43,804 nucleotides of DNA. It comes from Acidobacteriota bacterium (GTDB lineage Bacteria > Acidobacteriota > Holophagae > Holophagales > Holophagaceae). Shown one piece after another: positions 26,475-32,901 of this stretch. The notes beneath the pieces were generated by a model. The model saw nothing but the letters and a program-made list of their open reading frames with translations, was not told where the DNA came from and searched no databases. Position 1 is the first letter of the stretch; every line of letters starts with the position of its first letter. The DNA lies in contig JAJZQW010000011.1 of assembly GCA_021802985.1 (NCBI GenBank), positions 5,972-49,775 of the forward strand, read 5' to 3'. Both the position numbers and the translations under genes were made by a program.

Positions 26475-26513
26475 ATGAGGCCTACCAGCGGTTGATCAGC
26501 CAAGGGCCACCTC
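26475..26513. repeat. Direct repeat copy 2 (degenerate purE start remnant)
   Basis: A second copy of the purE start region 103 bases upstream on the same strand. Its start codon is changed from ATG to TTG, while the following codons still read ADQPLVGLI before diverging. It is probably a relic of a local duplication. Confidence 0.75.
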
Positions 26514-26537
26514 CAGTCGTTCGACGAGAAAAGGATT

Positions 26538-26617
26538 ACCACCAAGACACCAAGGCACCAAGCAAGACCGGCGTCCGCCAAGGCGGGTTCGATGCTTTGT
26601 CTCTCGTGGTGGTGCCA
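26538..26617. repeat. Imperfect palindromic intergenic element
   Basis: ACCACCAAGACACCAAGG-like sequence at 26538 is mirrored by GTCTCTCGTGGTGGT near 26599-26613, with GGCACCA / GGTGCC also on the two arms. The region between purE and the flavoprotein gene is otherwise non-coding. The element could fold into a long imperfect stem. Its function is unknown. Confidence 0.45.
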
Positions 26618-26645
26618 TGTACTGCCGATCGGCCATGATGATGGG

Positions 26646-27878
26646 ATGGCAAGGGTGATCGTGGTGGGAGGAGGCGCGGCGGGGCTGGTGGCGGCCTGGC
26701 GGGCGGCGTCCCTGGGCCACGCGGTCACGCTGCTGGAGGCCAATGGGCGCCTGGGCGTAAAGCTCCGCATCAGCGGTGGCGGCAAGTGCAACATCACCCA
26801 CGATGGACCGCCCAAGGCCCTGCTGGCGGCCTTTGCCCGGGAGCAGGCGAGGTTCCTCCGACCCGCGCTGCACGCCTTCGACAATGACGCGGTACTGGAC
26901 CTGCTCCATCGCGAGGGCGTGGCCACCTACACGCGGGAGAACGGTCGCGTGTTTCCCCTGGACCGACCCGGCAGCGCCATGGCCGTGGTGGCGGCCTTCG
27001 AGGCGCGGGTGCGCCGCGTCGGGGTGGACGTCCGCACGGGCGTCCGCGTGCTGGGGCTCCTGGGCCGTGCCCCCCGCCTGGCGGGCGTGCGGCTGGAGAT
27101 GGGCGAACTGGAGGCCGACCAGGTGATCCTGGCCACCGGCGGCGCGAGCTACCCCGAGACCGGCACGCGGGGGGAGGCGCTGGGCTGGCTCCAGGCCCTG
27201 GGGGTGCCGGCGCGGCCCTGGTTTCCAGCCCTGGCGCCCATCCCCCTGGAGGCACCGCGCCCCGCCTGGGAGGGCGTGGCCCTGCGGGATGGCGAGCTGC
27301 GGCTCTCCGCTGGGCGGGAGGGGCGGCGCCTGGCGGCCTTCGCGGGCGACCTGGTCTTCACCAAGGTCGGCATCAGCGGACCCGCGGCGCTGGAACTGAG
27401 CCAAGCGGTGGAACGGGCCCGCCGATCGGGGGAGGCCTGGCTGGCCTATGCCTCCACGCGGGAGACGCCCGAGGTTGTGGACGCGGCCCTGCTGGCCGAG
27501 GCCCGCACGAACCCCCGCCTGCGTGCCGCGAGCTGGCTCCAGCGGCATCTGCCCGAACGGCTGGTGGATCCGCTGCTGGACGCGGCCCGCGTGGGTATGG
27601 ACCTGTGTCTGAAGGACCTGACGCGGGAGGGGCGCCGCGCGCTGGTGGGCTTCGCCACCGCCCTGCCGTTGGGGGCCCCGCGTCCCGTGCCCCTGGCCCG
27701 GGGCGAAGTGGCCGCCGGCGGCGTGGACCTGGCTGCCGTGGATTCCGGCACCATGCTGGTTCGGGGCTGGGAGAACCTGCGCGTGTGCGGCGAGCTGCTG
27801 GACCTCGACGGTCCCGTGGGCGGCTACAACCTCCAGGCGGCCTTCAGCACCGGGTACGCCGCGGGCAGCCTGGCCTAA
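26646..27878 (+). CDS. BaiN/HI0933-like flavoprotein (NAD(P)/FAD-dependent oxidoreductase)
   Basis: A 410-residue member of the HI0933/BaiN/YhiN flavoprotein family. The N-terminus RVIVVGGGAAGLVAAWRA is a dinucleotide-binding fold. LGVKLRISGGGKCNITH is the family signature, followed by ENGRVFPLDRPGSAM, ILATGGASYPETGTRGEALGW, TKVGISGPAALELS, GEVAAGGVDLAAVDSGTMLVRGWENLRVCGELLDLDGPVGGYNLQAAFSTG. Function in most bacteria is unsettled; bile-acid reduction by some relatives should not be assumed. ATG 26646 replaces the track's 26592 start. CATGAT sits six bases upstream of the ATG, a weaker case of the leaderless pattern. Its TAA overlaps the convergent gap2 TAG by three bases. Confidence 0.88.
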   Translation: MARVIVVGGGAAGLVAAWRAASLGHAVTLLEANGRLGVKLRISGGGKCNITHDGPPKALLAAFAREQARFLRPALHAFDNDAVLDLLHREGVATYTRENGRVFPLDRPGSAMAVVAAFEARVRRVGVDVRTGVRVLGLLGRAPRLAGVRLEMGELEADQVILATGGASYPETGTRGEALGWLQALGVPARPWFPALAPIPLEAPRPAWEGVALRDGELRLSAGREGRRLAAFAGDLVFTKVGISGPAALELSQAVERARRSGEAWLAYASTRETPEVVDAALLAEARTNPRLRAASWLQRHLPERLVDPLLDAARVGMDLCLKDLTREGRRALVGFATALPLGAPRPVPLARGEVAAGGVDLAAVDSGTMLVRGWENLRVCGELLDLDGPVGGYNLQAAFSTGYAAGSLA

Positions 27879-28885
27879 ATCCGGCCTGCCAGGTCGATCA
27901 CCAGGTCGCACAGGCGGGCGGCGTAGCCCGTCTCGTTGTCGTGCCAGCCGAACACCTTCACGAAACGGGGGCCCAGCGTTAGGGTCAGGTCCAGATCCAT
28001 GACCACACTCTCGGACCGGCCGGTGAAATCGCAGCTGACAGCGTGCGGTTCCGCCACGCCCACGAGGCCCTTCCAGGGGCCTTCCGCGGCGGTCTGGAAG
28101 GCGGCTCGGATCCCCTCCGCGGCGACGTTCCGGCGCACGGTCGCCACCAGATCCACGAGGTTCACATTGAGGGTGGGCACGCGCAGCGCCACGCCGCCGA
28201 AGCCCTCGGGCAGGGTGGGCAGAACCCGGTGCAGGGCCCCGAAGGCGCTTGAGGTGGTGGGAATGATGCTCGTGAAGGCGGCCCGGGCCCGGCGCAGGTC
28301 CTTGTGCGGCAGATCCAGCAGCCGCTGGTCGTTGGTCACCACATGCACCGTACTCATGCCGGCGTGCTCAAGACCGAAGGCCTGATCGAGAATCCTCAGC
28401 ATCGGGGCGGTGGCGTGGGCCGTGCAGCTCGCGTTGGAGATGATCCGGTGGCGGTCTGGATCCAGCTCCGCGCCGTTGATCGGGGCGATGACCGTGAGAT
28501 CCGCGTCCGGACTGGGGGCGCTGATGACCACATGGGTCACGGCCCCCTTCAGGTGGCGCGCGGCGTCGGCCCGGCGGGTGAAGCGCCCGCTGGCTTCCAC
28601 CACCAGCCCCGCGCAGGCCGGGAAGGGGATCGCCGCGGGATCCGGCAGGTGGAAGAGGGGCACCTTCCGATCCCCGATGAGGAGATAGTCCTGGCTGCCC
28701 TCCCGGGCCCCGTGGATGGGCAGCCCGGGACGGCCATGCACCGAATCGAAGCGGAGGAGGTGGACCACCTGATCCAGGGGCGCCGGATCATTGAGCGCAC
28801 AGAGCAGGTCGGGCTGGCGTTGGGCGAGGATGCGGACGGCCAGACGGCCAATGCGGCCGAGGCCATTAAGGGCGATGCGGGTCAT
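27875..28885 (-). CDS. Divergent glyceraldehyde-3-phosphate dehydrogenase paralogue
   Basis: A 336-residue GAPDH-fold protein immediately downstream of canonical gap (three bases between). It keeps the Rossmann start RIALNGLGRIGRL, the active cysteine (SNASCTAH instead of SNASCTTN), the histidine (VHVVTNDQ) and the NETGYAARL end. It loses the usual phosphate-site STGAAKA (here TTSSAFGALH), and CTGLFTKR becomes ASGRFTRR. The substrate may therefore differ, for example erythrose 4-phosphate or another phospho-aldehyde; segments such as VPTLNVNLVDL are also reminiscent of Epd. That is inference. Translation is probably coupled to gap. It ends in a stop-codon overlap with the convergent flavoprotein gene. 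Confidence 0.85.
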   Translation of the reverse strand: MTRIALNGLGRIGRLAVRILAQRQPDLLCALNDPAPLDQVVHLLRFDSVHGRPGLPIHGAREGSQDYLLIGDRKVPLFHLPDPAAIPFPACAGLVVEASGRFTRRADAARHLKGAVTHVVISAPSPDADLTVIAPINGAELDPDRHRIISNASCTAHATAPMLRILDQAFGLEHAGMSTVHVVTNDQRLLDLPHKDLRRARAAFTSIIPTTSSAFGALHRVLPTLPEGFGGVALRVPTLNVNLVDLVATVRRNVAAEGIRAAFQTAAEGPWKGLVGVAEPHAVSCDFTGRSESVVMDLDLTLTLGPRFVKVFGWHDNETGYAARLCDLVIDLAGRI

Positions 28886-28888
28886 GGG

Positions 28889-29893
28889 CTAGATGTGCTC
28901 CAGCACGTGGAGGCAGAGGTCCTTCAGGCGGGCGGCATACCCGTACTCGTTGTCGTACCAGGCGAAGACCTTCACGAGGCGGGGGCCCAGCACCTTGGTG
29001 AGGTAGGGATCGTAGAGGCTGCTGGCGGGGTTGCCCACCATGTCCACGCTCACCAGTTCCTCATCCAGCACCACCAGGTAGGGCGCCAGGGGGCCCTCCG
29101 ACGCGGCCTTGCGGAAGGCGGCCTGGACGGTCTCGAGGGTGGCGTCTGCCTTCAGGGAGGCGGTGAGGTCCACGATGCTGACATCCGGCGTGGGCACCCG
29201 CACGGCGAGGCCATCAAGCCGGCCCTTGAGGTGGGGCATCACGAGGCCGATGGCCTTGGCGGCGCCGGTGCTCGTGGGGATCATGCTCAGGGCGGCGGCC
29301 CGGGCCCGGCGCAGGTCCTTGTGGGGGAGGTCCAGGATGCGCTGGTCGTTGGTGTAGCTGTGGATGGTGGTCATGAGGCCGTATTCCAGCCCAAAGGTGT
29401 CGTCCAGCACCTTCACCACGGGGGCCAGGCAGTTGGTGGTGCAGCTGGCATTGGAGATGACGCGCTCCTTCGCCAGATCCAAGGTCTGCTCATTCACGCC
29501 CATGACCACGGTGCGGTCGGCATCGTCGGCAGGGGCGCTGATGAGCACGTGGCTCACGCCATTCTGGAGGTGCATGGCGGCCTTGGCGCGCTTCGTGAAA
29601 AGCCCGGTGCACTCCAGCACGACCTGGGCACCCAGGGGGCCGAAGGGGATCAGCTGCGGATCCTTCTCGGCGTAGACCCGGATGCGGTGTCCATCCAGGA
29701 CCAGGAAGTCCTCGTCCGCGGCCACGGAGAAGTCGGCGCGCCCATGCACGGAGTCGTACTTCATCAGGTGGGCCAGGGTGGCAGCGTCGGTGAGGTCATT
29801 GACGGCCACCACCTGCACATGGGGAACCTTCATCAAGTGCCGAAGCACCAGTCGGCCGATGCGGCCCAGCCCGTTGATCGCCACTTTCTTCAT
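28889..29893 (-). CDS. gap: Glyceraldehyde-3-phosphate dehydrogenase, canonical
   Basis: A glycolytic and gluconeogenic enzyme, 334 residues. All canonical motifs are present: VAINGLGRIGRLVLR, ECTGLFTKR, ISAPADDAD, SNASCTTNCLAPVVK (catalytic Cys), TTIHSYTNDQ (His), STGAAKAIG phosphate site, GLAVRVPTPDVSIVDL and WYDNEYGYAARL. GGGAGGA lies before ATG 29893, and a plausible promoter is directly upstream (29913-29940). It forms a tandem with the divergent paralogue downstream. fba and pyk of the same pathway are in separate units of the window. Confidence 0.96.
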   Translation of the reverse strand: MKKVAINGLGRIGRLVLRHLMKVPHVQVVAVNDLTDAATLAHLMKYDSVHGRADFSVAADEDFLVLDGHRIRVYAEKDPQLIPFGPLGAQVVLECTGLFTKRAKAAMHLQNGVSHVLISAPADDADRTVVMGVNEQTLDLAKERVISNASCTTNCLAPVVKVLDDTFGLEYGLMTTIHSYTNDQRILDLPHKDLRRARAAALSMIPTSTGAAKAIGLVMPHLKGRLDGLAVRVPTPDVSIVDLTASLKADATLETVQAAFRKAASEGPLAPYLVVLDEELVSVDMVGNPASSLYDPYLTKVLGPRLVKVFAWYDNEYGYAARLKDLCLHVLEHI

Positions 29894-29912
29894 GGGATCC
29901 TCCCAACCCTGT

Positions 29913-29940
29913 TTTATCGGTCTCCGGCGGTCCTGTCGAA
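29913..29940 (-). promoter_or_regulatory. Candidate gap promoter
   Basis: On the reverse strand TTCGAC (29940-29935) and GATAAA (29918-29913) are separated by 16 bases. The start point would be about 12-14 bases before the gap ATG, leaving just enough leader for the GGGAGGA ribosome-binding site. Confidence 0.45.
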
Positions 29941-29967
29941 AGAAAACGGCGGACTTCAGACGGAATG

Positions 29968-29989
29968 AAAAAGCCCGGCATCGCCGGGC
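29968..29989 (-). terminator. Intrinsic terminator after the Fis-like gene
   Basis: GCCCGGC and GCCGGGC form a 7-bp stem with a 3-base loop, followed on the reverse strand by TTTTT. It lies about 50 bases past the Fis-like stop and insulates gap. Confidence 0.8.
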
Positions 29990-30039
29990 CTGGAAATTCG
30001 GACGGTTCGGGGTCCACCCGAGGCGGTGGGGAGGCCGGT

Positions 30040-30264
30040 CTAGCTGGCCAGACTGGCGCGACGGATGTGGCTCGGAGGGGCCTCGAGCTTTTTGGACAGC
30101 GTGTTGCGGTGGATGCCCAGCTCCCGGGCAGCGGCGCTCTGGTTGCCCTCGTGGGCCGCCAGGACCTCCTCCAGGAACAGGCGCTCAAACTCGCGGCAGG
30201 CCATGTCCAGTGGTACGCCGCCACGCACCATCTCGGCCACGAGACTTCGCAGCTTCTCGCGCAT
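30040..30264 (-). CDS. Small Fis-type DNA-binding protein
   Basis: A 74-residue protein almost entirely made of a Fis/NtrC-type C-terminal helix-turn-helix. It has MREKLRSLVAEMVRGG, then FLEEVLAAHEGNQSAAARELGIHRNTLSKKL, the classic HTH_8 pattern. GGAGAG before ATG 30264 sets the start; the track's 122-residue version includes non-coding leader shared with the pyk promoter region. It could be a nucleoid protein or local regulator, and its divergent neighbour pyk and downstream gap make glycolytic regulation conceivable, but nothing in the sequence proves it. It has its own terminator. Confidence 0.82.
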   Translation of the reverse strand: MREKLRSLVAEMVRGGVPLDMACREFERLFLEEVLAAHEGNQSAAARELGIHRNTLSKKLEAPPSHIRRASLAS

Positions 30265-30359
30265 CAGGTTCTCTCCAACAACGAATCGGGAGATCGAAGG
30301 TAGCACTCCGGTGACCCAGTGCAAAGCCCCTGTGACATCATGGGCACACAGGCCGGCTC

Positions 30360-30388
30360 TGTGGAAAACTGTGTGGACTGCCTGTGGA
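30360..30388. repeat. Three TGTGGA repeats upstream of pyk
   Basis: TGTGGA occurs at 30360, 30372 and 30383, spaced 12 and 11 bases, roughly one helical turn, and ends 14 bases before the pyk GTG. The first copy, TGTGGAAAA, differs from a DnaA box by one base. It may be an operator, or chance. Confidence 0.35.
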
Positions 30389-30401
30389 CGTGGGGTGAAC
30401 C

Positions 30402-31826
30402 GTGACACGCAAGACCAAACTCGTGATGACCTTGGGGCCCGCGATGTTGCAGGGCGACCGGCTGCGGGAAGCCCTCCGCGAGGCGGATGCGGTGCGGCTG
30501 AATGCCAGCCATGGTGATCCCGAGACCCGGGAGGAGACCCTCCGCCGGGTGCGGGAGCTGGCCCTGGAACTGGGCCGCTTCATTCCCGTGTTCCTGGACC
30601 TGCAGGGCCCCAAGTGGCGCATCGGCGAACTGGCCGAACCCGCGGAGCTGGTAGACGGAAGCCAGGGCGCCTTTTACCGTCCCGGTACGACTCCCCCGGC
30701 AGGCCTGGCCTGGGCCGCGCCCTTGCCGCACCCCGAGCTGTTCGAAGGCGCGGAGGTGGGCCAGCACTGGCTGCTGGACGACGCGGCGCTGGAGGTGGAG
30801 ATCACGGCCGTCACCCTGGACGCCCTGCGGGCCAAGGTGCTGGTGGGGGGCCCCTTGAAGGGCCGCAAGGGCGTCCATCCCATCGGCATGGCCCTGAATG
30901 TGGATCCCCTCACCGAGAAGGATCACATCGACATCCGCTGGGGGGTGGAGCATCAGGTGGACCTGTTCGCCCAGAGCTTCGTGCGCCGGGCCTCGGATAT
31001 CCAGCAGCTCCAGGCCATCATCCAGCACCTGGGCGGCACTCAGCCCGTCATTGCGAAGATCGAGCATCCGGCGGCCCTGGCCTACCTGGACGAGATCCTC
31101 GAGGTCTCCTGGGGGGTCATGGTCGCCCGGGGAGATCTGGGCGTGGAACTGGGTGTCGAGCGCGTTCCAGGCCTCCAGAAGCAGATCATCAAGGCGGCGC
31201 GCCGGGCGCTGAAGCCGGTCATCACGGCCACTCAGATGCTGGAGAGTATGATCGAGCACCCCCAACCCACCCGGGCCGAGGCCAGCGACGTGGCCAACGC
31301 CATCTGGGACGGCACGGATGCGGTGATGCTCAGCGCCGAGAGCGCCACGGGGAAGTATCCAGTGGAGGCGGTCCAGTGGCTCGCCCGCATCGCCACGGAG
31401 GCCGACGCCAATGCCAAACAGCGGGCCAAGACCCTGCCGGAGGAGTTCGCCGAGAAGGTGCTGGCGCGCACGGACATCTCCGTGGCCTTCGCCGCCTGCC
31501 GCACGGCGGACGAGATCAACGCCCGCTGGATCGTGGCCTTCACCGAGGGCGGTGGCACGGCCCGCATGGTGAGCCGGCTGGCGGGGCGGACTCCGGTGCT
31601 GGGGGCCACGGTGGACGAAGGCACGGCCCGGCGCATGGGCCTGCTCCGGGGCGTCACGGCACTCATCATCCCCCGCGTCAGCAGCACGGACGAGATGGTG
31701 GAGGTGGTCCGCGATCTGCTCCAGGCCAAGCACAAACTCATGAGCCTCGACCGGGTGGTCATGACCATGGGGCTGCCCCTGTGGAAGAGCGGTACGACGA
31801 ACACCATGAAGGTGATGACGTTCTAG
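30402..31826 (+). CDS. pyk: Pyruvate kinase
   Basis: Transfers phosphate from phosphoenolpyruvate to ADP in glycolysis. The 474-residue protein begins with GTG 30402 after GGGGTGA. Family motifs: TRKTKLVMTLGPA, VRLNASHGD (usual RLNFSHG), FLDLQGPKWRIG, ALNVDPLTEKDHIDI, FAQSFVRRASDI, IAKIEHPAAL, VMVARGDLGVELG, TATQMLESMIEHPQPTRAEASDVANAIWDGTDAVMLSAESATGKYP. The C-terminal allosteric domain is present. The N-terminal and B-domain parts deviate from common Pyk sequences, but catalytic residues look intact. It is divergent from the Fis-like gene over 137 bases that hold the TGTGGA repeats. Confidence 0.94.
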   Translation: MTRKTKLVMTLGPAMLQGDRLREALREADAVRLNASHGDPETREETLRRVRELALELGRFIPVFLDLQGPKWRIGELAEPAELVDGSQGAFYRPGTTPPAGLAWAAPLPHPELFEGAEVGQHWLLDDAALEVEITAVTLDALRAKVLVGGPLKGRKGVHPIGMALNVDPLTEKDHIDIRWGVEHQVDLFAQSFVRRASDIQQLQAIIQHLGGTQPVIAKIEHPAALAYLDEILEVSWGVMVARGDLGVELGVERVPGLQKQIIKAARRALKPVITATQMLESMIEHPQPTRAEASDVANAIWDGTDAVMLSAESATGKYPVEAVQWLARIATEADANAKQRAKTLPEEFAEKVLARTDISVAFAACRTADEINARWIVAFTEGGGTARMVSRLAGRTPVLGATVDEGTARRMGLLRGVTALIIPRVSSTDEMVEVVRDLLQAKHKLMSLDRVVMTMGLPLWKSGTTNTMKVMTF

Positions 31827-31855
31827 GCTTCGGATCCTCTTCCAAGGAGCACGCC

Positions 31856-32383
31856 ATGATCCTGTCCAGGCCCACCCCCGGCGAGTTCCCGCCGGCCTAC
31901 GCCCCCTACCTGGCCGCAGTTCCAGAAGGGGATGTGTTCGCCTTCCTCCAGGCGCAGCTGGACGAGGTCCCGGCGCTCCTCGGCGGGCTGCGCGAGGACC
32001 AGGCCGGTTTCCGCTACGCCCCGGGGAAGTGGACGCTCAAGGATCTGCTCCAGCACCTGATCGATTCGGAGCGGGTGTTCAGCTATCGCGGAATGCGCAT
32101 CGGCCGGGGAGACACCACGCCCCTGCCGGGCTACGAGGAGAACGCCTTCGCCGCCGCCGCCCACGCGGACCGCCGGCCCTTGGCCGATCTCCTGGCGGAA
32201 TGGCGGGCCCTCCGGACCGGCAGTCTGGCCCTCTTCCGCGGCCTTCCCGACCCGGCCTGGACGAACACGGGCATCGCCAACGGCCTGCCCGTGACGGCCC
32301 GCTGCTTCCCCTTCTTCTGTGCCGGTCACACCGCCCACCACCTGGACATCGTCCAGAAGCGGTACCTTCCGGCCTTGAAGTAG
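31856..32383 (+). CDS. DinB-family protein
   Basis: A 175-residue DinB/YfiT-type four-helix protein. Members are metal-binding and some use bacillithiol or related thiols; here the function is unknown. KWTLKDLLQHLIDSERVFSYR carries the first metal-type histidine, and CAGHTAHHLDIVQKRYL carries the C-terminal histidines. The ORF track shows it only as the tail of a long shadow frame. AAGGAGC before ATG 31856 defines the start. It lies 29 bases after pyk and may be read from the same transcript. Confidence 0.85.
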   Translation: MILSRPTPGEFPPAYAPYLAAVPEGDVFAFLQAQLDEVPALLGGLREDQAGFRYAPGKWTLKDLLQHLIDSERVFSYRGMRIGRGDTTPLPGYEENAFAAAAHADRRPLADLLAEWRALRTGSLALFRGLPDPAWTNTGIANGLPVTARCFPFFCAGHTAHHLDIVQKRYLPALK

Positions 32384-32386
32384 GGG

Positions 32387-32674
32387 TCAGGCCTCCGTCA
32401 GCCCCCAGTCCTTCAGGGCGGCGAGAAGGCGGTGGAGCTGGTCGGTCTCGGTGGTGTGGAAGCGGCTCACCAGCTTCCAGCCTTGGGCCACCTTCTGGTA
32501 GCGGTGCAGCCAGAGGAAGGGGCCTTCCCAGCCGCCTTCGGGATCGGACCGGGTCTTCACCAGGAAAGCCACAGTGGTCCAGGGACCGCGGGACAGGAAG
32601 CGCCGGCCCACTTCCTGGATGCCGGTCTCCTCGTCGGAATCCAGCACCAGGTCGTCGAGATCATGGATGATCAT
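32387..32674 (-). CDS. Hypothetical protein, 95 residues
   Basis: Not recognised. A small soluble protein, acidic at the N-terminus (MIIHDLDDLVLDSDEETG), followed by an aromatic beta-rich stretch (WTTVAFLVKTR, GPFLWLHRYQKVAQGWKLVSRFH) and a helical end. GAGGTG lies six bases before the ATG, supporting it as a real gene. The strand pattern could suit a small SnoaL/NTF2-like fold, but this is only an impression. It is convergent with the DinB gene (three bases between stops) and divergent from the small membrane protein at 32724. Confidence 0.65.
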   Translation of the reverse strand: MIIHDLDDLVLDSDEETGIQEVGRRFLSRGPWTTVAFLVKTRSDPEGGWEGPFLWLHRYQKVAQGWKLVSRFHTTETDQLHRLLAALKDWGLTEA

Positions 32675-32723
32675 GGGAACACCTCGCTCCGTTCAGCCAT
32701 CCTAATGCCTGGGAGGTCCATCC

Positions 32724-32885
32724 GTGGAAAAGCTCATGCGCTTCATCGGCGCCACCGTGGGCAGCATGGTGGGGTGGTGGCTGGGCATGTACATCGGCAT
32801 CGGCACCGCCGTGATCCTGAGCGTGGTGGGCACTGGCTTCGGGCTGTGGGCGGGCCACTGGGTACTCGATCGGTGGATGGACTAG
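32724..32885 (+). CDS. Small glycine-rich membrane protein, 53 residues (not in ORF track)
   Basis: A GTG-started frame below the ORF-track cutoff. It reads MEKLMRFIGATVGSMVGWW and continues LGMYIGIGTAVILSVVGTGFG, ending GHWVLDRWMD. GGGAGG sits seven bases before the GTG. The whole middle is hydrophobic and glycine-rich, enough for one long or two short tightly packed membrane helices. Related small glycine-zipper proteins exist, but I cannot name a family. It ends 16 bases before cinA. Confidence 0.65.
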   Translation: MEKLMRFIGATVGSMVGWWLGMYIGIGTAVILSVVGTGFGLWAGHWVLDRWMD

Positions 32886-32901
32886 GCTGTTCCGTGGTTC
32901 G

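Noticed and set aside
28304-29968. 554-residue forward ORF opposite the two gap genes
   Set aside because: Shadow frame; similarity between its two halves only mirrors the gap duplication on the other strand.
30331-30350. TGTGA...CACA sequence as a CRP-type site before pyk
   Set aside because: Half-sites are not at the required spacing (TGTGA-N6-TCACA) and the second half does not match.
30402-31855. Long shadow frame 30614-32383 as a single 589-residue gene
   Set aside because: Only its last 175 residues, from ATG 31856 with AAGGAGC, form a recognisable protein (DinB-like); the upstream part is an alternative frame of pyk.
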